The notes beneath the pieces are model-generated. The model was not told where the DNA came from. It searched no databases and saw only the letters and a list, made by a program, of their open reading frames with translations. A stretch of 64,000 nucleotides of DNA from Pseudomonadota bacterium (lineage in GTDB: Bacteria; Pseudomonadota; Gammaproteobacteria; Burkholderiales; Gallionellaceae): NCBI GenBank assembly GCA_021821945.1, contig JAJZTF010000006.1, positions 62,001 to 126,000 of the forward strand, read 5' to 3'. Made by a program: the position numbers and the translations under genes. Position 1 is the stretch's first letter; the number at the start of each line of letters is the position of its first letter. Below, piece after piece: positions 38,621 through 47,499 of the stretch.

Positions 38621-39823
38621 TCAGGCGTAATTCAAACCCATGGCTTCGCGCACATCCCTCATAGTCTCTCCCGCGAGCTTTCTGGCCTTTTCGTTGCCGT
38701 CCGCGATGATGTTGCGCACAAGCGCCGGATCGTCCAGATACAACTGCGCGCGTTCGCGCATCGGGCGCTGCTCTGACAGCACCGCATCGATCACCGGCTG
38801 CTTGCATTCTATGCAGCCTATTCCTGCAGTCGTGCAGCCTTGCGCGACGCTCTGCCGGGTATTTTCATCCGAATAGACCTGATGCAGCGCCCAGACCGGG
38901 CACCTCTCCGGATCTCCCGGATCGGTGCGCCTGATCCGGGCGGGATCGGTCGGCATGGTTCTTATCTTCTTCGTAACGCTCATCTCGTCTTCGCGCAGCG
39001 AGATCGTGTTCTGATAAGACTTCGACATCTTCTGCCCGTCAAGGCCAGGCATCTTCGATGCCGCAGTCAGCATCGCCTGCGGCTCCGACAGGATCACCTT
39101 GCCGCCGCCCTCAAGATAACCGAACAGACGCTCCCGGTCTCCCAGGCTCAGGCTCTGCTGCTCATCCAGCAGCGCTTTGGCCGCCTCGAGCGCCTCGTCG
39201 TCTCCCTGTTCCTGGAAGCGGTTGCGCAGCTCCTTGTATAACCTGGCCTTCTTGCTGCCGAGCTTCTTCACCGCCAGTTCCGCCTTCTCTGCAAAGCCGG
39301 GGTCGCGCCCGTAGAGGTGATTGAAGCGGCGCGCGATCTCGCGGGTGAATTCGATATGCGGAATCTGGTCCTCGCCGACCGGCACCTGGGTTGCGCGGTA
39401 GATCAGGATGTCCGCGCTCTGCAGCAGGGGATAGCCCAAAAACCCGTAAGTGCTGAGATCCTTGGAAGTCAACCTTTCCTGCTGGTCCTTGTAGGTGGGC
39501 ATGCGCTCCAGCCAGCCAAGCGGCGTGATCATCGAGAGCAGCAGATGCAACTCGGCATGCTCGGGCACCTTGGACTGGATGAAAAGGGTTGCGCGCGCCG
39601 GATCCACGCCCGAAGCGAGCCAGTCTATCACCATGTCCCAGACGCTTTGCTCGATGATCTCCGGCGCATCGTAGTGGGTTGTCAGCGCATGCCAGTCGGC
39701 CACGAAAAAAAGGCACTCGTATTCGTGCTGCATCCTGATCCAGTTTTTCAATACGCCGTGATAATGGCCAAGGTGCAAGCTTCCGGTCGGGCGCATGCCA
39801 GATAATATGCGGTCTGCAAACAT
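38621..39823 (-). CDS. trpS: Tryptophanyl-tRNA synthetase
   Basis: Class I synthetase that charges tRNA-Trp. The 400-residue protein has the HIGH-type motif SLHLGHYHG (about 15-23) and the KMSKS loop GQKMSKSYQN (about 258). An inserted segment of about 60 residues between 175 and 240 (KKLGSKKARLYKELRNRF through SLSLGDRERLFGYLEGGG) makes it longer than the 334-residue E. coli enzyme, as in many betaproteobacteria. It starts at the base directly after the stop of the M50 protease gene. Confidence 0.96.
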   Translation of the reverse strand: MFADRILSGMRPTGSLHLGHYHGVLKNWIRMQHEYECLFFVADWHALTTHYDAPEIIEQSVWDMVIDWLASGVDPARATLFIQSKVPEHAELHLLLSMITPLGWLERMPTYKDQQERLTSKDLSTYGFLGYPLLQSADILIYRATQVPVGEDQIPHIEFTREIARRFNHLYGRDPGFAEKAELAVKKLGSKKARLYKELRNRFQEQGDDEALEAAKALLDEQQSLSLGDRERLFGYLEGGGKVILSEPQAMLTAASKMPGLDGQKMSKSYQNTISLREDEMSVTKKIRTMPTDPARIRRTDPGDPERCPVWALHQVYSDENTRQSVAQGCTTAGIGCIECKQPVIDAVLSEQRPMRERAQLYLDDPALVRNIIADGNEKARKLAGETMRDVREAMGLNYA

Positions 39824-40474
39824 TTATATTCCAACTATCATGAAAAGAATCTGCTGAAACAGCCTTACCATCGGATAGAGCATCCAGCCAAGCAGCGGCG
39901 TTATCGCCAGCACGATCAGGATCACCATGCCATAAGGCTCTATGCGGCTTAACTGATAGGCCTGGCGGTTGGGCAGCACGCTGACCGCGATCCTCCCGCC
40001 ATCCAGCGGGGGCAGCGGAATCAAATTCAGCGCCATCAGCACCGTATTGATCTGTATCCCGACCTTGGCCATGCTCATCAAGGGCACCGCGTAATAGTTT
40101 TCCGGAGCAGCATAAGCCATCTTGAAAAGCAATGCCCAGAATATTGCCATCAGAAAATTCGATGCCGGCCCGGCAAGCGCAACCCAGAACATGTCCTTCT
40201 TGGGATTCCTGAGCGCGTTGAAATTGACCGGCACGGGTTTTGCCCAGCCGAACAGCACGCCTCCCAGGGTCAGGGTGAGCAGCGGCAAAAGCAGAGTCCC
40301 GATGGGATCGATATGGCGGATCGGATTCAGGCTGATGCGCCCCATCTGCGAGGCGGTCATGTCGCCGAAATGCTTGGCGACATAGCCGTGGGCGGCTTCA
40401 TGCAGCGTGATCGCGAAAAGAATCGGGATCGCCGCGATGCTGATGGTCTGTATCAATTGGTCTATTTGCATCAT
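39824..40474 (-). CDS. Site-2 protease family (M50) membrane metalloprotease
   Basis: A 216-residue integral membrane protein with the zinc motif HEAAH in LFAITLHEAAHGYVAKHFG (about 19-37) and the third ligand in NLIPLPPLDGGRI (about 158-170). Several hydrophobic helices surround both motifs (LLPLLTLTLGGVLFGW, NFLMAIFWALLFKMAYA, YGMVILIVLAITPLLGWML). No PDZ domain, so it belongs to the small YwhC-like group rather than RseP. Substrate unknown. It is followed directly by trpS and preceded by the YciO gene at 18 bases. Confidence 0.9.
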   Translation of the reverse strand: MMQIDQLIQTISIAAIPILFAITLHEAAHGYVAKHFGDMTASQMGRISLNPIRHIDPIGTLLLPLLTLTLGGVLFGWAKPVPVNFNALRNPKKDMFWVALAGPASNFLMAIFWALLFKMAYAAPENYYAVPLMSMAKVGIQINTVLMALNLIPLPPLDGGRIAVSVLPNRQAYQLSRIEPYGMVILIVLAITPLLGWMLYPMVRLFQQILFMIVGI

Positions 40475-40492
40475 TGGTTTGCGATTAATTGT

Positions 40493-41125
40493 TCAAGCCG
40501 CCTCGATGCCAAACGGCTCGACATCCCCCTTGCCTTTCCGGAGCAGAACCGGCACATCCTTGGTCAGATCCAGCACCGTCGTGAAGTCCTCTCCGGCGCC
40601 CCCTCCGTCTATCACCGCATCGACCTTCTTCTCGAGCCGCTCGCGTATCAGCTCCGCATCGTTCAACGGCCAGGGCTCGTCGGGCAGGATCAGCGTGGAA
40701 CTGCACATGGGTTCACCCAGCTCCTCGAGCAATGCCAGCGCAACCGGATGATCCGGAACCCGTATGCCTATCGTGCTGCGCTTTGGATGCTGCAATCTCC
40801 TGGGCACCTCCCTGGTCGCCTCCAGTATGAAGGTATAGCTTCCCGGCGTATTCGCCTTCAGAAGCCTGAACTGCACGTTGTCTACCTTCGCATAGGTCGC
40901 GATCTCGGATAGGTCCCGGCACATCAGCGTCATCTGGTGCCGCTCGTCCAGCCCCCTTATCTGGCGGATGCGCGAAACCGCGGTCTTGTCGTCCAGATGG
41001 CAGCCCAGAGCGTAACAGGAATCGGTCGGATATACCACGATGCCGCCGTTTCTCAGGATCTCCACCGCCTGGTGTATCAGGCGCATGTTGATGTTCCCGG
41101 GATAGATCGTGAAGAACTGGGACAT
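40493..41125 (-). CDS. YciO/Sua5/YrdC-family threonylcarbamoyl-AMP synthase-like protein
   Basis: A 210-residue single-domain member of the Sua5/YciO/YrdC family. The nucleotide-binding core is visible in GGIVVYPTDSCYALGCHL (about 27-44), RGLDERHQMTLMCRDLSEIA, PGSYTFILEATREVP and STIGIRVPDHP. Length and neighbourhood (next to the PHP phosphatase, as yciO and yciV/trpH in E. coli) favour the YciO branch. Family members make threonylcarbamoyl-AMP for tRNA t6A; whether the YciO branch does this in vivo is uncertain. It overlaps the PHP gene by one base (TAATG). Confidence 0.88.
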   Translation of the reverse strand: MSQFFTIYPGNINMRLIHQAVEILRNGGIVVYPTDSCYALGCHLDDKTAVSRIRQIRGLDERHQMTLMCRDLSEIATYAKVDNVQFRLLKANTPGSYTFILEATREVPRRLQHPKRSTIGIRVPDHPVALALLEELGEPMCSSTLILPDEPWPLNDAELIRERLEKKVDAVIDGGGAGEDFTTVLDLTKDVPVLLRKGKGDVEPFGIEAA

Positions 41126-41973
41126 TATTGCAGCACCCCGAGGATGGATTGGCAGATCAAGGGCAGGTCCGGCAGCCTCCCCATGTCCCTGTGGCTCTCG
41201 CCCGGGCCGTGAAAATCCGACCCGCAGGATGAGAGCAGGTTGAATTCCTCGGCATAGCGCGCATACTCGGCATACTGTTCCGGTGTATGGCTGCCCGTGA
41301 CCACTTCGAGCGCGCGCCCCCCGAGCAGGGAGAACTCGACCAGCAGCTCGCGCATGGTCTTCTTTCCCATGCTGTTCTTCCCTGCCATGTAGCGGCCAGG
41401 ATGGGCAAGCACGGCGATGCCGCCGCTGCCTTTTATCCAGCCTATCGCCTCCTCAAGCGTCGCCCACTGGTGAGGCACATAGCCTGGCTTGCCGGTCACG
41501 AGATAGCGGTTGAACACGCTCTTCACGTCCTTGCAGTGGCCGGATTCCACGAGAAACCGGGCAAAATGCGTGCGCCCTATCATGTTGGGATTGTGCGCAA
41601 ACTTGACTGCGCCCTGGAAGGCGCCGCCTATGCCTGCACGGGCGAGTTCCTCGGACATCCTCATCGCGCGCTCGGTGCGCCCGCTGCGCACGGATTCCAG
41701 GCCCTGCTTCAGAGGCTCATATTGCGGATCAATGCCGAGCCCCACGATGTGCAGCGTATGCTTGCGCCAGGTCACCGAGATTTCAACGCCGTTGACGAAC
41801 CTCATGTCGAGCTGCCCCGCCCGCTCTCTCGCATCATCAAGGCCGTCCATGTCGTCGTGATCGGTCAGCGCGAGCACCTTCACGCCGCGTGAATGCGCGC
41901 GCTCGACCACTTCGGCAGGCGTCAGGGTGCCGTCGGAGACATTGGAATGGCAGTGCAAATCGTAATCAAGCAT
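41125..41973 (-). CDS. rnm: PHP-domain phosphoesterase (RNase AM / YciV type)
   Basis: A 282-residue PHP-domain enzyme. Metal-binding motifs are DLHCHSNVSDG (about 5-15), LTDHDDMDGL, GVEISVTW, VLAHPGRY and the C-terminal GSDFHGPGESH. The E. coli homologue (YciV, also called TrpH or Rnm) acts as a 3',5'-nucleoside bisphosphate phosphatase and 5'-3' exoribonuclease that trims rRNA 5' ends. The length fits. First gene of the minus-strand run rnm-yciO-M50-trpS-scpA-scpB. Confidence 0.92.
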   Translation of the reverse strand: MLDYDLHCHSNVSDGTLTPAEVVERAHSRGVKVLALTDHDDMDGLDDARERAGQLDMRFVNGVEISVTWRKHTLHIVGLGIDPQYEPLKQGLESVRSGRTERAMRMSEELARAGIGGAFQGAVKFAHNPNMIGRTHFARFLVESGHCKDVKSVFNRYLVTGKPGYVPHQWATLEEAIGWIKGSGGIAVLAHPGRYMAGKNSMGKKTMRELLVEFSLLGGRALEVVTGSHTPEQYAEYARYAEEFNLLSSCGSDFHGPGESHRDMGRLPDLPLICQSILGVLQ

Positions 41974-42023
41974 GTAATCCGTAACCTTTTACGCTGAAAT
42001 TGTTACGCCCAAATTGCAGCGCA

Positions 42024-42335
42024 TCATGCATCCCCTCCGCCCTTCTTCATCGCCTTGCCTTCCTCGGCACGCTTCCTGCGCACTTCCTTGGGGTCGGCGA
42101 TCAGCGGCCGGTATATCTCTATCCGGTCCTTGTCGCGCAGCACGGTGTCGGGCTTTGCAAGCTTCCCGAAAATTCCGAACTTGTGCTTGGACAGATCAAG
42201 CTCTGAATGCTTTTCGAGCAGCCCGCTGGCCTCGATGCCTTCGATCAGGGTCGTGCCGGCTGGCAGCGACTTCTTCAGCAGGGTCTGCTCGTGCGGCAGG
42301 GCGTAGACCACCTCTATGTTGATTTTGTCGGTCAT
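42024..42335 (-). CDS. rnfH: RnfH-family ubiquitin-like protein (RatB)
   Basis: A 103-residue beta-grasp protein. The core INIEVVYALPHEQTLLKKSL, GLLEKHSELDLSKHKFGIFG and VLRDKDRIEIYRPLIADPKE are typical of the RnfH family, which ends in a basic tail (here RRKRAEEGKAMKKGGG). It overlaps ratA by four bases. The ratA-rnfH pair next to divergent smpB is the same arrangement as in E. coli. No rnf genes are seen in the window, so the name reflects only the family. Confidence 0.92.
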   Translation of the reverse strand: MTDKINIEVVYALPHEQTLLKKSLPAGTTLIEGIEASGLLEKHSELDLSKHKFGIFGKLAKPDTVLRDKDRIEIYRPLIADPKEVRRKRAEEGKAMKKGGGDA

Positions 42336-42769
42336 GTGTTCGGATAAACCTTCTCAGCGCGTTTTATGAACGCATCCACGAAACTGTTGGCGATCATGTG
42401 GAAAACCGGCCCCACCAGCTTTTCCAGGAGCTTGCTGGAAAACTCGTAGTGCAGACGGAATTCTATTTTACAGGCTGATTCGCCCAGCGGAATGAACTGC
42501 CAGCTTCCCTCCAGATGGCGGAAAGGCCCGTCCTTGAGCGTCATGTCTATCCTGTGGGGCGGCGTCCGCGTATTCCTGGTCGTGAAGCTCTGCCTGATGT
42601 GATGGTAATCGATGTGCACCGTCGCATTCACGACATTTTCCTGCTGATCCGATACGCCTGCTCCTCCGCACCAGGGCAGGAATGCGGGATAATTTTCCAC
42701 GCGATCCACCAGATCGAACATCTGCGCTGCGCTGTGCGCCACCAGCACGGTTTTTTCAACTGTCGCCAT
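42332..42769 (-). CDS. ratA: RatA / coenzyme Q-binding START-domain protein
   Basis: A 145-residue protein of the polyketide-cyclase/START fold (COQ10 family). Recognisable parts are VEKTVLVAHSAAQMFDLVDRVE, YPAFLPWCGGAGVSDQQ, and the C-terminal LVGPVFHMIANSFVDAFIKRA. Members bind ubiquinone in mitochondria; E. coli RatA was described as a toxin that blocks 70S ribosome assembly, but that activity is not universal. ATG 42769 has GGAAGG in front; an upstream in-frame extension would run into the smpB promoter. Confidence 0.92.
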   Translation of the reverse strand: MATVEKTVLVAHSAAQMFDLVDRVENYPAFLPWCGGAGVSDQQENVVNATVHIDYHHIRQSFTTRNTRTPPHRIDMTLKDGPFRHLEGSWQFIPLGESACKIEFRLHYEFSSKLLEKLVGPVFHMIANSFVDAFIKRAEKVYPNT

Positions 42770-42830
42770 TCGCCTTCCGCAATTCCAAAGGCTGGTAGAA
42801 TAGCCGAACGTAAGCCAAAATTCACCTCTC

Positions 42831-43280
42831 ATGAGCATTATCCAGAACAAAAAAGCGTTTCACGAATACTTCATCGAGGACAAGTATGAGGCCGGCCTGA
42901 TGCTTGAGGGCTGGGAAGTCAAGGCCATCAGGGCCGGACGAGCGCAGCTTAAGGAATCCTATGTCACGGCGAAGGACGGCGCGCTGTTTCTCTTCGGCGC
43001 CCACATCAGCCCGCTGCAGAACGCTTCCACCCACATCCATCCCGATCCCGTGCGCACCAGAAAGCTGCTGTTGCACAAGGAAGAGATCGAGAGGATCATA
43101 TTGAAGGTGCAGCGTGCGGGCTATACCGTGATGCCGCTCGACATGCATTACAAGGCCGGCCGGATAAAGCTGACCATAGGACTTGCCAAAGGCAAGAAGC
43201 TTCACGACAAGCGCGCGACCGAAAAGGAAAAGGACGCGAAGCGCGAAGCCGATCAGGCGATGAAGAAGGAAAGGCGTTAG
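42831..43280 (+). CDS. smpB: SsrA-binding protein SmpB
   Basis: RNA-binding partner of tmRNA in rescue of stalled ribosomes. The 149-residue protein starts [20 protein letters not shown] and contains [23 protein letters not shown], the family core, and the basic C-terminal tail [20 protein letters not shown]. It ends at TAG. Divergent from ratA across 61 bases, and followed by msrA after 20 bases. The tmRNA gene itself is not in the window. Confidence 0.97.
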   Translation: MSIIQNKKAFHEYFIEDKYEAGLMLEGWEVKAIRAGRAQLKESYVTAKDGALFLFGAHISPLQNASTHIHPDPVRTRKLLLHKEEIERIILKVQRAGYTVMPLDMHYKAGRIKLTIGLAKGKKLHDKRATEKEKDAKREADQAMKKERR

Positions 43281-43300
43281 GCGATGAAAGGCAGGAAGAA

Positions 43301-43807
43301 TTGACGGAACAGGCCTATCTTGCGGGCGGCTGCTTCTGGGGGCTGGAGGAGCTGATGCGGCAAATCCCCGGCGTGATATCCACCGAAGTGGGATATTGCG
43401 GCGGCGATACGGCCGATGCGACCTATGAAACCGTCAGGACGGGAAGAACGGGGCATGCGGAGTCGCTCAGAATCCTGTTCGACCCTCAAAAGCTGAGCTA
43501 CCGTCATCTGCTGTTCGAATTCTTCCGCATGCACAACCCCACCACCCCGAATCGCCAGGGAAACGACACAGGCACGCAGTACCGCTCCGCGATCTTCTAC
43601 CTTGACCAGGAGCAGAAGGAAACCGCACTCGAGGTCATCGAGGCCGTCGACCATTCGGGAGAGTGGCAGGCCAGCGTCGCAACCGAAGTCGCGCCCTTCA
43701 AGACATTTCATCGCGCCGAGGAGTACCACCAGCAATATCTGGTGAAGCATCCCCGTGGCTATACCTGTCATCACAGGCGGAATTTCTCCCTCGGCGAGAC
43801 GCCGTAA
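43301..43807 (+). CDS. msrA: Peptide methionine sulfoxide reductase MsrA, TTG start
   Basis: Repairs methionine-S-sulfoxide in proteins. The 168-residue protein has the catalytic motif GGCFWGLEE (Cys about residue 11), GYCGGDTADATYETV, HAESLRILFDP and GTQYRSAIFY. The start is taken as TTG 43301 because AGGAAG lies about five bases upstream, the family begins just before the GCFWG motif, and no ATG or GTG in frame lies between it and the motif. A six-codon ORF (MKGRKN, 43284-43304) ends with a TGA that overlaps this TTG, which may couple translation to smpB. Confidence 0.93.
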   Translation: MTEQAYLAGGCFWGLEELMRQIPGVISTEVGYCGGDTADATYETVRTGRTGHAESLRILFDPQKLSYRHLLFEFFRMHNPTTPNRQGNDTGTQYRSAIFYLDQEQKETALEVIEAVDHSGEWQASVATEVAPFKTFHRAEEYHQQYLVKHPRGYTCHHRRNFSLGETP

Positions 43808-43813
43808 GCGATC

Positions 43814-44305
43814 GTGAAGAAATACTTGATCATCGCCCTTCTGCTTAGCGCATGCAGCAGCGTGCCACGCGAAGCTCCGGTCACCCCCGTCGCCGGCACG
43901 GACGATGAGATGAACAACCTCGCCATCTATGCGATGAGCCTCTATGACACGCCATACCGTTCCGGCGGAACCTCGCGGGGAAGCGGTTTTGACTGCAGCG
44001 GATTCGTGCAATACGTGTTCAGAAACTCGGCGGGACTTGCGCTTCCCCGCACCAGTGCCGAGATGAGCCGCCTGGGCAGAGCCGTTCCGGAAGAAAGTCT
44101 CAAGCCGGGAGACCTGGTATTCTTCAACACCCAGCACAGCCCCTATTCGCATGTCGGCATCTATGTCGGCGAATCCCGCTTCCTGCATGCGCCAAGCACC
44201 GGCCGCGCGATCATGCTGAGCAACCTGCACGAGAAATACTGGCAGAAGAGATACGAGGGCGCGAGGCGCGTTGACCTCGAGAAGCAGACCAGCAATCAGC
44301 GCTGA
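43814..44305 (+). CDS. NlpC/P60 cell-wall endopeptidase lipoprotein
   Basis: A 163-residue lipoprotein starting at GTG 43814 (no ATG fits). The signal sequence ends in lipobox LLSAC at residues 11-15. The NlpC/P60 domain (about 35-155) contains the catalytic Cys in GFDCSGFVQYVF, the catalytic His in YSHVGIYVGES, and a third polar residue His in FLHAPS. It should cleave peptidoglycan stem peptides at the inner face of the outer membrane. Its 3' end overlaps the convergent mltB by 10 bases. Confidence 0.91.
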   Translation: MKKYLIIALLLSACSSVPREAPVTPVAGTDDEMNNLAIYAMSLYDTPYRSGGTSRGSGFDCSGFVQYVFRNSAGLALPRTSAEMSRLGRAVPEESLKPGDLVFFNTQHSPYSHVGIYVGESRFLHAPSTGRAIMLSNLHEKYWQKRYEGARRVDLEKQTSNQR

Positions 44306-45237
44306 TGCGCGGACTTCAGAGCCTCTGCAAGCTGGAACACCGACATCGCATAATAGTCGCTGTTGTTGTAGCGCATGATCACGTCGAAGTTTCCGAATGC
44401 AAGCCAGAACTCCTTTCCGCCCGGAACCGTATAGCTCAACAGGCGTGCCGGCTCGTCCGGCTTTACCGGAACATCTGGCTTGACGCCCGCCGCTGCCCAT
44501 TCCGCCAGGCCATGCGCCGCATCATCCAGGGGCTTCGCATCGCTGACATCCGCGCGAACCGCGATATTTCCTCCGCTGATCCAGCCGTAGCTCCTGAGAT
44601 AGTTTCCGACACTGCCTATCGCGTCGGGAACCTCCCCCATCAGATTCTTCTTTCGGTTTCCGTTGAAATCGACCGCATATTTTCTGTAGCTGCTCGGCAT
44701 GAATTGCGGAATGCCCAAAGCCCCCGCATATGATCCCTTCACGCCCAGAAGATCGAGCTGCTGTTCGCGCGCCAGGAGCAGATAGTTCTCGAGCTCGTCG
44801 CGGAAGAAATCCGCGCGGCGCGGATAGTCGAATGCAAGCGTCGTCAGCGCATCTATCGTGCGGAAGTTTCCGGTCTGCCGGCCAAACAGCGTCTCGACGC
44901 CGATCAGCGCGACGATGATTTCCTGCGGCACGCCGTATGTCCGCTCCGCTCTGTCCAGCGTCCTTCTGTATTTCTTCCAGAACAGGAGTCCCTGCTCGAT
45001 GCGATACCGGTTGACGAAGGATGCCCGGTATTCAATCCAGGGCTTTGCCGCGATGGGGCGCGAAATCGCCGCTATGACCTCGGGCCTTTCATTGGCCAGA
45101 TCGAAGAGCCTTACCAGCTCCTCGCGCTTGAACTGGTGCTTTTCCACCATCTCGTCGATGAATCCGGGAATTCCTGGCAGGTTTGCGGCAAAGGCGGAAG
45201 GCGCCAGGAGCAGAAGAAAAAAGCACAATCGTTTCAT
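44296..45237 (-). CDS. mltB: Lytic murein transglycosylase B
   Basis: Cleaves the glycan strand of peptidoglycan with formation of 1,6-anhydromuramic acid. The 313-residue protein has a signal peptide (MKRLCFFLLLLAPSAFA; no lipobox after it, so probably soluble periplasmic) and the MltB domain with the catalytic Glu in VALIGVETLFGRQTG (about 114), LTTLAFDYPRRADFF, GALGIPQFMPSSYRKYAVD and GSVGNYLRSYGW. Divergent from trxB. Confidence 0.93.
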   Translation of the reverse strand: MKRLCFFLLLLAPSAFAANLPGIPGFIDEMVEKHQFKREELVRLFDLANERPEVIAAISRPIAAKPWIEYRASFVNRYRIEQGLLFWKKYRRTLDRAERTYGVPQEIIVALIGVETLFGRQTGNFRTIDALTTLAFDYPRRADFFRDELENYLLLAREQQLDLLGVKGSYAGALGIPQFMPSSYRKYAVDFNGNRKKNLMGEVPDAIGSVGNYLRSYGWISGGNIAVRADVSDAKPLDDAAHGLAEWAAAGVKPDVPVKPDEPARLLSYTVPGGKEFWLAFGNFDVIMRYNNSDYYAMSVFQLAEALKSAHQR

Positions 45238-45243
45238 GGATGA

Positions 45244-46269
<1,026 letters not shown>

Positions 46270-46272
46270 CGC

Positions 46273-46761
46273 ATGGGCGGGGATGAATTCAAGGAAGCGC
46301 TGGGCGATGTCACGCCCCTGCCAGATCAGAACCGCATCCCGCCACCCAGGCCAGCGGTACAGGCCATCGTCAGGCAAAAGTCCGGTTCGATTGCGGTCTC
46401 CGACGTGCTGTCTGACCACGGCGAGGCGCCCGAGGAATTCAGGCGCAATGGCCTCTCCCGCCTGGCACTGCGCAAGTTGAGAAACAGCCCCGTCGAGGAC
46501 AGTCTGGATCTGCACGGCAACACCGTGGAAGGCGCGCGCCTGCTGCTGCAGCGGTTTCTTGCAGAGGCCGGCGAGCGCGGCTTGCGCTGCATCAGGATCA
46601 TACACGGCAAGGGAATGAACAGCAGAGGCAACGAGGCCGTGCTGCGGGCACATGCGAGAAACTGGCTATGCCAGCATCCAGAAGTGCTAGCCTACTGCCC
46701 GGCCCCGCCCAATCAGGGCGGCAGCGGTGCTGCGCTCGTCCTGCTCAGAGCGAGGACTTAG
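46273..46761 (+). CDS. Smr-domain protein (SmrA/SmrB type)
   Basis: A 162-residue protein with a disordered N-terminal ~75 residues and a C-terminal Smr domain (about 78-160). The domain shows the conserved LDLHGNTVEGARLLL and IRIIHGKGMNSRG. Proteobacterial proteins of this shape include SmrB, which cleaves mRNA at collided ribosomes; the DLHG and GKG motifs needed for nuclease activity are present. It follows trxB closely and overlaps the convergent gene at 46745 by 17 bases. Confidence 0.88.
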   Translation: MGGDEFKEALGDVTPLPDQNRIPPPRPAVQAIVRQKSGSIAVSDVLSDHGEAPEEFRRNGLSRLALRKLRNSPVEDSLDLHGNTVEGARLLLQRFLAEAGERGLRCIRIIHGKGMNSRGNEAVLRAHARNWLCQHPEVLAYCPAPPNQGGSGAALVLLRART

Positions 46762-47392
46762 ACTTCCTGCCCATCACATAGATCAGGTATTCGAAGAACA
46801 GATCGCACCATTCGAGATCGTTCTCCTTTAGCGATCGCATCATCTTCTCGACCTGGGTGATGGGCCACTTCGGGTTATAGGAGACCAGCATTTGCTCGGG
46901 ATAGATCTTGAGCGCATCCTTCAGGCATTCCGAGGCGGACCTGATGCCGTTGAACATCAGCGCGAGGTCCTTGTCGGTTTCCGCCTCGGCAGTCAGATCC
47001 CCGTACATCTTTGGAAATTGCCTGGTGAATTCGACGAACTTGCTGAGCAGGAGGAAAAATTCTCCCTTGTTGTTCGTCGTGACCTTGTCGCCCAGCGTGA
47101 AGGGGCCCGCGGTCAGCTCGAGCCAGAAATAGCCGAGCTTGGGGTTGATGTGTTTGTATACGCCGACATGACCCTTGCGTTCCCGGGCCTGACTGACTGC
47201 ATCGCCGATCAGAAGCTTGTCCGATGGCCTCGTTGCGATATCCTTGCCATCCAGGACTTCGGGCCTGACCAGAAAAAAATCCGGCATCTCCTCGAACAGC
47301 TTCCCTGAATGTACATGCTTACGGTAATAGGTGTTGAAGACTTCCAGTGCCAGTTCGGCATTCCTGCTGACATCGAAGTAATCAGACCGCAT
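46745..47392 (-). CDS. Protein of unknown function, 215 residues
   Basis: I do not recognise this protein. It starts MRSDYFDVSRNAELALEVFN, has no signal peptide or membrane helix, and is a mixed alpha/beta protein with a C-terminal helical part (QVEKMMRSLKENDLEWCDLFFEYLIYVM). GGAAGTG precedes ATG 47392, a good ribosome site. It overlaps the Smr gene at the 3' end and lies 108 bases downstream of the smc 5'-to-3' direction (same strand, starting after the smc stop at 47500), so it could be read from the smc promoter or its own. Confidence 0.75.
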   Translation of the reverse strand: MRSDYFDVSRNAELALEVFNTYYRKHVHSGKLFEEMPDFFLVRPEVLDGKDIATRPSDKLLIGDAVSQARERKGHVGVYKHINPKLGYFWLELTAGPFTLGDKVTTNNKGEFFLLLSKFVEFTRQFPKMYGDLTAEAETDKDLALMFNGIRSASECLKDALKIYPEQMLVSYNPKWPITQVEKMMRSLKENDLEWCDLFFEYLIYVMGRKSKSSL

Positions 47393-47499
47393 TTTCACTT
47401 CCCAGATGCTGCATTTTGTATCCCCCCGGATTTCATGCTTGCTTCGCTTTCTGTGATGATAACCCCAAACGGCAAAAAATGCGCCGGATGGCGCCAAAT

